Shown: positions 35,956 to 43,989 of the stretch, in pieces
Layout of the letters: every line of letters begins with the position of its first letter
Position numbering within the stretch: position 1 is the first letter of the stretch
NCBI RefSeq assembly: GCF_000980895.1
Contig: NZ_LAZX01000094.1
Location: forward strand, 744,001-808,000
Length of the DNA stretch: 64,000 bases
Direction: 5' to 3'
Source: Sphingomonas sp. Ag1
Lineage (GTDB): Bacteria > Pseudomonadota > Alphaproteobacteria > Sphingomonadales > Sphingomonadaceae
Program-made: the position numbers and the translations under genes
The notes under the pieces: generated by a model
Database searches by the model: none
The model's input: the letters and a program-made list of their open reading frames with translations, nothing else
Told to the model about the DNA's origin: nothing

Positions 35956-35971
35956 CCGATCGTTCGATAGG
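35956..35971. promoter_or_regulatory. Near-palindrome between the DUF2236 and TetR genes
   Basis: CCGATCGTTCGATAGG has 7-bp arms with one mismatched pair around TT. It lies in the 39-bp gap between divergent genes, so it is a candidate autoregulatory site of the TetR protein. Confidence 0.45.
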
Positions 35972-35986
35972 ATTTGATATGCTGCA

Positions 35987-36697
35987 ATGGGCTGTCACGC
36001 AACCCCGGTGGGCCGTATGGAGGGCGGCGTGACCAGCGCCGTTCCCCCTCGCCCGCGCGCGCCGCGCGGGCCGTATCGCAGCAGCGCGGAGACGCGGCAG
36101 CGCCTGATCGGCGCGGCGCTGGCGCTGTTCAGCAAACACGGGTTGGAGGGGACGAGCACGCGCGAGATCGCCGCGAGCACTGGCGTCGCGCTGCCGGCGA
36201 TCACCTACCATTTCGGGGGCAAGGAAGGCCTGTACCGCGCCTGTGCCGAACATGTGGTGGAGCGCTATCGCGCGCGCATGCTGAGCGGTGTGTCGGCGAT
36301 CCAGGCGGGGATGCCCATGCCACCGGATGTAGCGCGCGCGGCGTTGCAGGAAGTGGTGTCGCTGCTGGCAGGAATGCTGCTCGACGTCGCGGAGGACGAC
36401 AGCTGGGCGACGTTCATGATGCGCGAGATGAACCACAAGGGGCTGGCGCATGACCTTTTGTACCGCGATCTGTGGGAGCCGGGGCTGACGCTGGTCGCGG
36501 GGCTGGTGGCGGCGATCGGCGGCCGCGCGGAACCGGCGCAGGAGGACCGGCTTGAGGCATTGCTGCTGCTGTCCAGTTTCTCCGCGTTCACCACGGCGCG
36601 GCGGGTCGCGCTGGATTTCGGCGGATGGGCGGCGGTCGATCCTGCGCTGGTGGCCGCGATCGTGGCTCGTCTCCAGGCCAGGATCGCGGCGCTTTAG
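35987..36697 (+). CDS. TetR/AcrR-family transcriptional regulator
   Basis: A regulator of up to 236 residues with an N-terminal TetR helix-turn-helix (TRQRLIGAALALFSKHGLEG, then STREIAASTGVALPAITYHF) and a CecR-like (DUF1956) ligand-binding C-terminal domain. Start uncertain: ATG 35987 gives the longest form, ATG 36017 is next, and GTG 36029 has the best ribosome site (GGAGG, five bases upstream). Divergent from DUF2236, with a palindromic site between. It probably represses one or both of these genes in response to a small hydrophobic ligand. Confidence 0.86.
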   Translation: MGCHATPVGRMEGGVTSAVPPRPRAPRGPYRSSAETRQRLIGAALALFSKHGLEGTSTREIAASTGVALPAITYHFGGKEGLYRACAEHVVERYRARMLSGVSAIQAGMPMPPDVARAALQEVVSLLAGMLLDVAEDDSWATFMMREMNHKGLAHDLLYRDLWEPGLTLVAGLVAAIGGRAEPAQEDRLEALLLLSSFSAFTTARRVALDFGGWAAVDPALVAAIVARLQARIAAL

Positions 36698-36724
36698 CCA
36701 GCGGCGAGGATCACCGCGCGGCGA

Positions 36725-37510
36725 TCATTCCTTGCCCGATCCCGGCTCGGCCATCGCACGATGCCGCTCCGCCAGCACCGACTGCGGCACGACACCGGAG
36801 CCCAACACCTGGATCTTGTTCTTCAGGCCCGACACGATGTGCCCCTTGCCGGCCATCAGCGCGTCCCAGCCGTCCTTTGCCACGTCGGCAGGATCGGACT
36901 TGTTCTCGCTCTGCCCGACGGAGGTGTCGAGCATGTCGGCGCGGGCGAAAAATTCGGTGTCCACCGGCCCGGGCATCAACGTGGTGAGCGTCACGCCGTC
37001 CACGTCCTTGATCTCGTTGCGCAGCGCCTCGGTAAAATTGTCGATGAACGCCTTGGTCGCATTGTAGATCGCGTTGAAGCTGCCGGGGATGTAGCCGGCG
37101 ATCGATCCCGTCACCAGGATCTTGCCCGATCCGCGCGCCACCATGTCGCGCAGGCTCTTCTGCAGCAGATAGACGGTGCCGGTGACGTTGGTGTCGATCG
37201 AATGGCGCCAATCCTCGATGCTTTCGTCGAGGAACGGCCCGCCCTTGCTGATCCCGGCGTTGGCGCAGACCAGGTCGATCTGGCGCCCCGCCGCGGCGGC
37301 GAGCGCGGCGTCCACGCCTTCCAGCGTGGAAAGGTCCGCCTCTACCGCCACGACATTGGTGCCGAACTGCTCGAAGTCGCGCGCGGCGGCATGGATCAGT
37401 TCCTCATCGGCGACCACGATCAGGTCATGACCTTCCCGGGCCGCGATGGTGGCAAGTTCGAAGCCGATGCCGGTCGAGGCGCCGGTAACAAGGGCGAGCT
37501 TATTGGCCAT
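36725..37510 (-). CDS. Short-chain dehydrogenase/reductase of the stress operon
   Basis: A 261-residue classical SDR with VTGASTGIGFELA, CANAGIS, catalytic Ser in VTGSIAG and YNATK. It is the third gene after the SRPBCC protein and zinc alcohol dehydrogenase, 11 bp after the latter, on one transcript from an EcfG-type promoter. The substrate is not known. ATG 37510 is preceded by GGAGAGG; a slightly longer frame would overlap the upstream gene. Confidence 0.86.
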   Translation of the reverse strand: MANKLALVTGASTGIGFELATIAAREGHDLIVVADEELIHAAARDFEQFGTNVVAVEADLSTLEGVDAALAAAAGRQIDLVCANAGISKGGPFLDESIEDWRHSIDTNVTGTVYLLQKSLRDMVARGSGKILVTGSIAGYIPGSFNAIYNATKAFIDNFTEALRNEIKDVDGVTLTTLMPGPVDTEFFARADMLDTSVGQSENKSDPADVAKDGWDALMAGKGHIVSGLKNKIQVLGSGVVPQSVLAERHRAMAEPGSGKE

Positions 37511-37521
37511 GGCACCTCTCC

Positions 37522-38718
37522 TCAAAGGTCGATTTCGATCCGCTCAAGGCCCGGCTTCAACACCACCTTGGTCACTTCATTCTGCTTGTCGTGGAAGATG
37601 CGGTAGCCGTCCGGGGCATTTTCCAGCGGCAGCGTGTGGCTGATCAGGAAGGTCGTATCGATCTTCTCCTCCATGATCGCGTTGAGCAGCCCGGGCATAT
37701 AATGCTGGACGTGGGTCTGACCGGTCTTGAGCGTCAGCCCCTTCTCCATGAACGCGCCGAGCGGAAATTTGTCGACGAAGCCGCCATAGACCGCCGGCAT
37801 CGACACCCGCCCGCCCTTGCGACAGGCAAGGATCGCCTGGCGGATCGAGTGCGGCCGATCGGTGCCGAGGAAGGTCGACGCCTTGATCTGGTCGATCACA
37901 TTATCGACGAACAGGCCGTGCGCCTCCAGGCCGACGGAATCGATGCACGCATCGGGCCCGATGCCGCCGGTCATCTCCATCAGCGCCTCATAAGTGGCGG
38001 TTTCCTCGAAGTTGATCGTCTCGGCGCCGAACTTCTTCGCCAGTTCCAGCCGGCGGGGAAAGTGATCGATCGCGATCACCCGCGCCGCGCCCATCAGGAA
38101 GGCGGACTGTACCGCGAACAGGCCGACCGGCCCGCAGCCCCACACGGCCACCGTGTCGCCCGGTTCGATCTCGGCATTTTCCGCCGCCATCCAGCCGGTG
38201 GGCAGGATGTCCGACAGGAACAGCACCTTCTCATCGGGGACGCCGTCCGGCACCACGATCGGGCCGACGTCGCTGAATGGGATGCGGACATATTCCGCCT
38301 GGCCGCCCGAATAGCCGCCGGTCAGGTGACTGTAGCCAAACAGGCCCGCCATGGGCTGACCATACATCTCCTGCCCCAGATCCTGGTTGTCGGCGGGCAG
38401 GCCGTTGTCGCAGGCGGAATATTGGTGCTTGCTGCAATGGTAGCAGGCGCCGCACGAGATGGTGAATGGCACCACCACGCGCTGGCCCTTCTTCAACGTC
38501 GATTTCGGGCCGGTCTCGACCACCTCGCCCATGAACTCATGGCCCAGGATGTCGCCCGACTGCATCGTGGGGATATAGCCGTCGTACAGGTGAAGGTCGG
38601 ACCCGCAGATCGCCGTCGAGGTGATCTTGATGATTGCATCACGCGGGTTGAGGATTTCCGGATCGTCGACCGTGTCGACGCGCACGTCATGCTTGCCGTG
38701 CCAGGCCAATGCTCGCAT
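37522..38718 (-). CDS. Zinc-dependent alcohol dehydrogenase (glutathione-independent formaldehyde dehydrogenase-like)
   Basis: A 398-residue medium-chain dehydrogenase/reductase. Catalytic zinc ligands are in [12 protein letters not shown] and GHEFMGEV. The second, structural zinc loop is [17 protein letters not shown], and the NAD Rossmann motif is [12 protein letters not shown]. The subfamily resembles FdhA-like and threonine dehydrogenase-like enzymes in alphaproteobacterial stress regulons. The start overlaps the SRPBCC stop (TGATG). The substrate is likely to be an aldehyde or alcohol; which one is not visible. Confidence 0.88.
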   Translation of the reverse strand: MRALAWHGKHDVRVDTVDDPEILNPRDAIIKITSTAICGSDLHLYDGYIPTMQSGDILGHEFMGEVVETGPKSTLKKGQRVVVPFTISCGACYHCSKHQYSACDNGLPADNQDLGQEMYGQPMAGLFGYSHLTGGYSGGQAEYVRIPFSDVGPIVVPDGVPDEKVLFLSDILPTGWMAAENAEIEPGDTVAVWGCGPVGLFAVQSAFLMGAARVIAIDHFPRRLELAKKFGAETINFEETATYEALMEMTGGIGPDACIDSVGLEAHGLFVDNVIDQIKASTFLGTDRPHSIRQAILACRKGGRVSMPAVYGGFVDKFPLGAFMEKGLTLKTGQTHVQHYMPGLLNAIMEEKIDTTFLISHTLPLENAPDGYRIFHDKQNEVTKVVLKPGLERIEIDL

Positions 38719-39326
38719 CAGTTCTTCCCCTCGTCCAGAAGGCGGCGGTTGCGCGCGCCGGTGGCGATTTCGCCGGTTTCCATCAGTTGCTTGAACCGGC
38801 GCAGGTCGCGCCGCGCCTGGATGGCGGGTTCGCGCTGGAACATCTTGGCGATGACCTTGCCGATCAGCCCGGCGGGCGGATCATAAAGGATCGTCGCGGT
38901 GACGATCGTGCCGCGATCGCCCTGCGCGTCGCGGAAATCGATCCGCCCGCTGTTGGGCACGTCAGCGCCATCCTCCGACGCCCAGGTGATATACTCGCCC
39001 TTCTTTTCGTCGGTGATTGCCGCCACCCATTCGACGGTGTTCACGCCCGGTGCGGTCACCGTCCAGTGCGAGCGGCGGTCGTCCAGCACCTCGATCCGCT
39101 CGACATTCTCGAGCACGTGGGGAAGGTTGGTGAAGTCGCGCCAGAAGGCGAACAGTTCGGCGCGCGGGCGCCGTATCGTCACGGTGCGCCCGATCAGCGT
39201 ATCGGCATTGCCGTCCGCCGGATGCGGCAGCGTCGCATTGCCCGCTGCCTCCACGGCAGCACCGCGGTGTTTCGATGTGGAAAGCGGCGCGTCGTCGGCA
39301 CGCGCCGGGTCGATCGTGTCGGCCAT
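38718..39326 (-). CDS. SRPBCC-family (START-like) protein
   Basis: A 202-residue protein with a helix-grip fold of the polyketide cyclase/dehydrase type from about residue 45 to 180 ([20 protein letters not shown] at its start). The first 40 residues are polar and probably disordered. SRPBCC proteins carry hydrophobic ligands in a deep cavity; the ligand is unknown. It heads the three-gene operon. An AGGAGG ribosome site lies seven bases before the ATG, and an EcfG-type promoter ends about 27 bp upstream. Confidence 0.85.
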   Translation of the reverse strand: MADTIDPARADDAPLSTSKHRGAAVEAAGNATLPHPADGNADTLIGRTVTIRRPRAELFAFWRDFTNLPHVLENVERIEVLDDRRSHWTVTAPGVNTVEWVAAITDEKKGEYITWASEDGADVPNSGRIDFRDAQGDRGTIVTATILYDPPAGLIGKVIAKMFQREPAIQARRDLRRFKQLMETGEIATGARNRRLLDEGKN

Positions 39327-39352
39327 TGCATCCTCCTGAGGAATGCGGCCTT

Positions 39353-39378
39353 AACGAGTGCAATAGCAGGCCCGTTCC
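39353..39378 (-). promoter_or_regulatory. EcfG (general stress) promoter of the SRPBCC-ADH-SDR operon
   Basis: On the minus strand GGAAC (39378-39374), a 17-nt spacer and CGTT (39356-39353). This equals the consensus of the alphaproteobacterial PhyR/EcfG regulon, GGAAC-N16/17-CGTT. The predicted start of transcription is about 20 bp before the ATG. Confidence 0.7.
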
Positions 39379-39660
39379 CGACACAATCCGATGAAATCAA
39401 AAACTTGCCCGACCAGCCCCTAAAGATTGAAGAAGAAGCGCAGATCGCATCCTGTCGTCGCGCACATCAGATGCAACGTCGATCACCTTCTATATTGATG
39501 CAGATCATGTCGTATCTAATCGCGATACTGGCGCACAGCGCACCATCCGCAGCAGCGACCATGCCGCGACTACATCAAGACTGATGGACCCCGTCGGGGC
39601 GTGATGCTCCTCGCATCGATCACCCTCGCACCCAACGCACGAGCGCCCAGGCGGATGCAC
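39379..39660. other. Non-coding stretch upstream of the stress operon
   Basis: About 280 bases between the promoter of the stress operon and the stop of the 136-residue gene. No gene, hairpin or promoter could be supported apart from short AT-rich pieces near 39495-39530. Confidence 0.4.
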
Positions 39661-40071
39661 TCAGCGGCGACGGCGGCGCTGTGTGCGCGCCGCCGCGATG
39701 CTGGCCATCATGGTTTCATACTGGCCATGGGTGAAGCCGGCGTCGAAGAAGGCGCGAAGCTCGCTTGCCGCAACCTGGAAGCTCTGGTGCCAGGCGAGCA
39801 CCGCCATCCGCCGCAACGCCTCAAGCCGCTCGTCGGCAAGACGGGGATTGTTCTGCCGCATCACCGCCCGTAGCGCGACCGACAAGCGACCTGGCTCGCG
39901 CAAGGATGACAGCCGATCATTGCGCGCCAACGCAATGACAGACCATTCCAACGCGCCGAAGCGGGCATCATCGGCATAGCGATCGTCCCGCGCAGTGCTG
40001 GCGGGGATCGGATCGGCGATCGGCGCCAGCGGAAGCGCAGCGTCGATAGTGTTGAAGGCGAGATAGGCCAT
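39661..40071 (-). CDS. Hypothetical protein under TetR-type operator control
   Basis: A 136-residue, largely helical soluble protein with no signal peptide or membrane span. Two segments look conserved in style: FGALEWSVIALARNDRLSSL and RLEALRRMAVLAWHQ. The end is rich in Arg (TQRRRRR). I recognise no family. An AGAAGGG ribosome site precedes the ATG. About 170 bp upstream is a strong sigma-70 promoter with two TetR-type palindromes. The protein is therefore probably induced by a ligand of an unidentified TetR regulator. Confidence 0.68.
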   Translation of the reverse strand: MAYLAFNTIDAALPLAPIADPIPASTARDDRYADDARFGALEWSVIALARNDRLSSLREPGRLSVALRAVMRQNNPRLADERLEALRRMAVLAWHQSFQVAASELRAFFDAGFTHGQYETMMASIAAARTQRRRRR

Positions 40072-40231
40072 GATGCTTCCCTTCTGCCCTGTTGGGCGCG
40101 CGACCGGGCACCGTCGCGCGGGCGACGGGCGGGCGGTGGCAATCTGAACAGTTGATCTTCCCGGCGTCGGTCGCCAGGCATCTTCGGCGCTTTTCCCGCA
40201 TCATGGCCGATGACACGGGAGCAGCTGTTGT

Positions 40232-40245
40232 GTACCGGTTGGTAT
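40232..40245. promoter_or_regulatory. TetR-type operator 2, overlapping the promoter -10
   Basis: GTACCGGTTGGTAT matches 12 of 14 bases of the perfect palindrome at 40279-40292. It covers the -10 region of the promoter at 40241-40269. Confidence 0.55.
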
Positions 40246-40269
40246 AGAGACGCTGCCGGTGTCGGTCAA
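40241..40269 (-). promoter_or_regulatory. Sigma-70 promoter directed at the 136-residue gene
   Basis: On the minus strand TTGACC (40269-40264), 17 bp, TATACC (40246-40241). The spacing is ideal and both hexamers are close to consensus. Confidence 0.6.
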
Positions 40270-40278
40270 CAACTATTC

Positions 40279-40292
40279 ATACCGATCGGTAT
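40279..40292. promoter_or_regulatory. TetR-type operator 1, perfect palindrome
   Basis: ATACCGATCGGTAT is a perfect 14-bp palindrome 9 bp upstream of the -35. Its centre is 47 bp from the centre of operator 2. This pattern is common for TetR-family repressors. Confidence 0.6.
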
Positions 40293-40353
40293 ATTTTTAA
40301 TCAGCTGCTGGTCGGGAAGCGTCCGACTTACTGCGCGACGAGACTGATGCTCG

Positions 40354-41274
40354 TCAGGCGATCCACTCGGGCGCGCCGCGATGATTGCGGATGCCCGCCC
40401 ACCATCCCGCCAGCGCGTCGCCCCATTGCCGCACCGCGCCGCGCCGGGCGAAGCGTGCCGCACCCAGTATCAGCGCCGACAGCGCCGCGATCGGCAGGTG
40501 CGCCGGCGTCGTATCGCGCACCACGTGCAGCTTGTTGCGCTCATCAAGGAAGATCGGCAGCCGCGGCCGCTGCCGAATAGCCGTGGCGGAGCCGGTGGTG
40601 CCACCCTGTCCATGACAGACACGGGCGTCCGGCGCGAAGCCAAGTTGCAGGCCGTGCTGCTGCGCGCGAAGACACCATTCGATCTCTTCAGCGTAGAGGA
40701 AATAATCGTCCCGCATCGGCCCGGCGGCCTGCACAAAGGCACGGCTGACCAGCATGCACGCCCCCAGCAGATAGTTCATGTCCCGCTCGACCCGGGCCGC
40801 ATCGGGCGGCGCATCGATCCAAGCGCCGACCCCGATCGAGGTCGCCCGCGCCAACACCGGGTACCAGCGCCCACCATAGGCCTGCACCCGGCCACCCGGG
40901 TGGTACAGGATGCCGCCCACCGCGTCGCAATCCCCCCGCCCCAGTCGCGTCACCAGTGCGGCGAGCGCAGCGGGTTCCGGCGTCGTGTCCGGATTGAGCA
41001 CCCACCAGGCCGCGGCGTTGCGCCGCGCGGCGATGCAGGCATTCACCCCGCCGGCATAGCCCAGATTGTCGGACTGGGGGACGACCGTGACCGGCTGCCC
41101 GCCGGGCAGCGTCGCGGGCAACCGGTCCTGCAACGCACGCCGCGCCGCTGCCCCGCCATTCTCGCAGATTACCACCGCAAAGTCGGTGAACGTCGAACGG
41201 GCCAGCGCCGTGAGGCATTGCGCGACCAGCGCCGGATCACGGAACGAGACGATACACACTGCGACCTCAGTCAC
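40354..41274 (-). CDS. Glycosyltransferase family 2 protein (rhamnosyltransferase-like)
   Basis: A 306-residue GT-A inverting glycosyltransferase. EVAVCIVSFRDP starts the nucleotide-binding fold, NLGYAGGVN and WVLNPDTTP supply the metal- and sugar-nucleotide-binding region, and DDYFLYAEEIEWCLRAQ is the catalytic-base motif of the WbbL/RfbF type. The start is a GTG overlapping the TGA of the upstream glycosyltransferase (GTGA). Third of a GT2-GT2-acyltransferase set read leftwards; acceptor unknown. Confidence 0.85.
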   Translation of the reverse strand: MTEVAVCIVSFRDPALVAQCLTALARSTFTDFAVVICENGGAAARRALQDRLPATLPGGQPVTVVPQSDNLGYAGGVNACIAARRNAAAWWVLNPDTTPEPAALAALVTRLGRGDCDAVGGILYHPGGRVQAYGGRWYPVLARATSIGVGAWIDAPPDAARVERDMNYLLGACMLVSRAFVQAAGPMRDDYFLYAEEIEWCLRAQQHGLQLGFAPDARVCHGQGGTTGSATAIRQRPRLPIFLDERNKLHVVRDTTPAHLPIAALSALILGAARFARRGAVRQWGDALAGWWAGIRNHRGAPEWIA

Positions 41275-42149
41275 GGGCGTGCGCCCACCAGCCGCAACAT
41301 GCCGTCGGCACAGCGCCACAATCGCAACCGCGCGAGCGTCGCGAGACCACGCCGGCGCTCCCGCCAGTTGGTCAACGCGGGGCTGGTCAGGATGCGTAGC
41401 CCATGCACCAGAATCGACACCGGCATCGCAGCGCTTGCCACGAACCACCGCAACCGCCCGCCCCGCCGCTCGCGGGCAAAGGCGAACATCTCCGCGTTGA
41501 GCCGGCGCCACTTGCACAGCAACGCTGGCCAGTCGCCGCGCGCGGGGTGCCCCACCACCGCTGCCGGAGCGTAGCCAATCCGAAATCCCAGCGCCCGCGC
41601 CCGGACGCACCAGTCGCGATCCTCCGACGTGCCGGCGAGAAACGGACCAGAAGCGGCGAAGACCGTCCGGCGACAGAACAAATTGGCCGTGACGGAGAAA
41701 CCCTGCTGCTCGACATAGCGCCGGTTGCGAAAGGCGAAGACCGCCTCATACGCCTCCGACCCGGTCTTCTCCCCGTCATTGTCGATCAGCACATCGACCT
41801 GCCCGCCGACAAAGTCATGATCCCATAGCGCGGCCAATCCCGCCTCGAGCCAGCCGGGGGCCGGCACGCAATCCGCATCGGTGAAGGCAAGCACCGCGCC
41901 GCGCGACTGCGCGACGGCGACGTTGCGCGCGGGCCCGGCCCCGCGCTCCCGCGCCAACACCACCCGCGCTCGCCCTGCCACCAGCGCACGCACGGCGTCC
42001 TCCCCGCACATGCTCATGTTATCGGCCACGATAATCTCGAACCGGTCGCGCGCCATGGTCTGCCGCGACAGTGCATCCAGGCAGCGATCAAGCCCCGCCA
42101 GATCATCATGATGCGGGATGATGACGCTGACCTCCATCATCGTGCTCAT
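41271..42149 (-). CDS. Glycosyltransferase family 2 protein
   Basis: A 292-residue GT-A enzyme. [20 protein letters not shown] is the N-terminal fold and [19 protein letters not shown] carries the DxD motif. [13 protein letters not shown] contains the acidic base. The C-terminal region has a hydrophobic stretch that may attach the protein to the membrane. Both ends overlap neighbouring genes by four bases, so it is the middle gene of a tightly packed three-gene unit. Confidence 0.86.
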   Translation of the reverse strand: MSTMMEVSVIIPHHDDLAGLDRCLDALSRQTMARDRFEIIVADNMSMCGEDAVRALVAGRARVVLARERGAGPARNVAVAQSRGAVLAFTDADCVPAPGWLEAGLAALWDHDFVGGQVDVLIDNDGEKTGSEAYEAVFAFRNRRYVEQQGFSVTANLFCRRTVFAASGPFLAGTSEDRDWCVRARALGFRIGYAPAAVVGHPARGDWPALLCKWRRLNAEMFAFARERRGGRLRWFVASAAMPVSILVHGLRILTSPALTNWRERRRGLATLARLRLWRCADGMLRLVGARP

Positions 42150-42781
42150 GCGGCGCTCGCCAGCCCCGCCGCCGTGGCGACGTGCGCGCGCCCCGCCGGG
42201 TCAAACACGAACTCGGGGTCGCGCAGGACCAAGTCACGCAGCTGCGCGAGATCCATCTGCCACCATTGGCTTCGCTCCAGCACGGCCTGAACCTCCGGCG
42301 TGAAGCGCTCGCGCAGCACGCGCGCGGGGTTGCCGGCGACAATCGCATAGCGCGGTACGTTGCGGGTCACGACCGCCCCCGCCCCGATGATGCTGCCCCG
42401 GCCGATCCGTCGGCATCCAGGCAGGATCACCGCATTGTGGCCGATCCACACGTCGTCCTCGATGACCTGCGGTGAATCATAATGCAGGTCGGCATCCACC
42501 ACGCCGAACTGCCGCTCGTACAGCACCGGGTGGGTCGAGATCGCGGCAATGGGATGGTTGATGGGCGCCGAATGGACCGTCTTGGCGATCGAACAGTACC
42601 GCCCGATCACCAGCGGGCCTGGCATCCGCCACGGATCGAAGCAGCCGTACGTGTAGAGCCCGACGTCAACCCGGTAGCGTTCCCGTAACCAGCGACGCAG
42701 CGCCAGGCTATGCAGCGGATCGCGTTGCCAGCGCCATAAACGCGCCTTTTCGATCGCGCGTCCCACCAATCGCCGCATCAC
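42146..42781 (-). CDS. Hexapeptide-repeat acyltransferase (CatB-like)
   Basis: A 211-residue left-handed beta-helix acyltransferase. [37 protein letters not shown] and [29 protein letters not shown] are typical of the xenobiotic/CatB-like group that acetylates sugars or antibiotics with acetyl-CoA. The adjacent glycosyltransferases make a sugar acceptor likely. First gene of the unit; the second starts within its stop. Confidence 0.88.
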   Translation of the reverse strand: MMRRLVGRAIEKARLWRWQRDPLHSLALRRWLRERYRVDVGLYTYGCFDPWRMPGPLVIGRYCSIAKTVHSAPINHPIAAISTHPVLYERQFGVVDADLHYDSPQVIEDDVWIGHNAVILPGCRRIGRGSIIGAGAVVTRNVPRYAIVAGNPARVLRERFTPEVQAVLERSQWWQMDLAQLRDLVLRDPEFVFDPAGRAHVATAAGLASAA

Positions 42782-42890
42782 TTGCCCTCAACCGCCAACA
42801 CGCGAGGTGGCATACCGCGCCGGAACGGAGATGCCGCTCCAGCCGGTCGGAAATGGACCTAATTTCGGTAGACCATTGGTGGCGGCATCA

Positions 42891-43082
42891 TCAACTGCGC
42901 ACGGCGAATGCAGCCACCACCAGCCCGGCGACGATCGCGATCAGCTGCACCGTTCGCCAGTCGATCACGCCCACGGCATCGGGATCGTGCCGCTGCGTCC
43001 GGCGCCGATCGCCCCAGGCCGCGCCCGCGGCCGCCGCTGCGCATGATGCCGCCACCCCGTACAGCATCGCTTGCGTTGACAT
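42891..43082 (-). CDS. Small membrane protein
   Basis: A 63-residue peptide with two hydrophobic segments (residues 5-22 and 44-60) separated by a charged loop RRRTQRHDPDAVG. It begins with MSTQAMLYG. Divergent from the methyltransferase-like gene. No family recognised; coding status rests on hydrophobic pattern and position alone. Confidence 0.4.
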   Translation of the reverse strand: MSTQAMLYGVAASCAAAAAGAAWGDRRRTQRHDPDAVGVIDWRTVQLIAIVAGLVVAAFAVRS

Positions 43083-43131
43083 TCACTTGCCTCCACACCC
43101 CACCAGCGTCTTGCCGGGAGAGATAAAGATA

Positions 43132-43941
43132 ATGCGCACCATCGCCATTGCGACCGTCCTGCTTGCCAGCGCCGCGGCGGTTTCCGCCCAGACGGCACGG
43201 CCCACCGCACCGCAACCCTCAGGCGCCATCAGCAGCGCCGTCAATGATGCGCAACGCAGCGCCGCCAACCGGCAACGCGACCAATATCGTCACCCCGCCG
43301 AAACGCTCGCCTTCTTTGGCGTGAAGCCGACCGACACGATCGTCGAATTCAGCCCTGGCGGCGGATGGTACACCGAAATCCTCGCGCCCATGACCAAGGG
43401 CAAGGGCCGCTATGTCGCGCTGGTCAACCAGCGCGGCGTCGACAGCGCTCAGAAGATGCTGACGGCGAAGCAGGCGTGGTTCGGCCCGGCGACGGTCGCC
43501 ACGATCGATCCCGCCACCGGCACCAGCACCGTTCCGGCCGGTAGCGCCGACGTGGTGCTCACCTTCCGCAACGTGCACAATCTGCTGATGAACGACGATC
43601 CCGCAGTGGCCGCGCGCACGTTCGAGGCGTTCTTCACGATGCTGAAGCCGGGCGGGGTGCTGGGCATCACTGACCACCGCCTACCCGAAACGATGGACAC
43701 CGCGCTGGAAAAGAAAAGCGGCTACATCAAGCGATCGACGGTGGTGCAGCTTGCCGAAGAGGCCGGGTTCAAGCTGGCCGGCGAAAGCGAGATCAACGCC
43801 AATCCCAAGGACACGCACGATCATCCCAATGGTGTGTGGACCCTCCCGCCGACGCTCGCGCTGAAGGACGTCGATCGCGCCAAATACGCAGGGATCGGCG
43901 AGAGCGACCGCTTCACGCTGAAGTTCGTCAAGCCGCGCTGA
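43132..43941 (+). CDS. Exported SAM-methyltransferase-fold protein
   Basis: A 269-residue protein with a signal peptide (residues 1-20, ending AVSAQT) followed by a class I methyltransferase fold: IVEFSPGGGWYTEIL is motif I, DVVLTFRNVHN near the motif IV position, and LKPGGVLGITDHR motif V/VI. Periplasmic proteins of this type (COG4798) are common in proteobacteria, but SAM is not expected in the periplasm, so the activity is doubtful. ATG 43132 follows GGGAGAG; a hairpin follows the stop. Confidence 0.82.
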   Translation: MRTIAIATVLLASAAAVSAQTARPTAPQPSGAISSAVNDAQRSAANRQRDQYRHPAETLAFFGVKPTDTIVEFSPGGGWYTEILAPMTKGKGRYVALVNQRGVDSAQKMLTAKQAWFGPATVATIDPATGTSTVPAGSADVVLTFRNVHNLLMNDDPAVAARTFEAFFTMLKPGGVLGITDHRLPETMDTALEKKSGYIKRSTVVQLAEEAGFKLAGESEINANPKDTHDHPNGVWTLPPTLALKDVDRAKYAGIGESDRFTLKFVKPR

Positions 43942-43969
43942 GCGGAAGACCGGGCGAGGCGGGAACGGT

Positions 43970-43989
43970 CAGGCGCCGCATAGCGCCTG
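43970..43989 (+). terminator. Hairpin after the methyltransferase-like gene
   Basis: CAGGCGC (43970-43976) and GCGCCTG (43983-43989) form a 7-bp stem with a 6-nt loop 28 bp after the stop codon. There is no T-run. Confidence 0.4.

Noticed and set aside
39968-40216. 82-codon frame downstream of the TetR-type promoter
   Set aside because: It overlaps the better-supported 136-residue gene in another frame and lacks a ribosome site.
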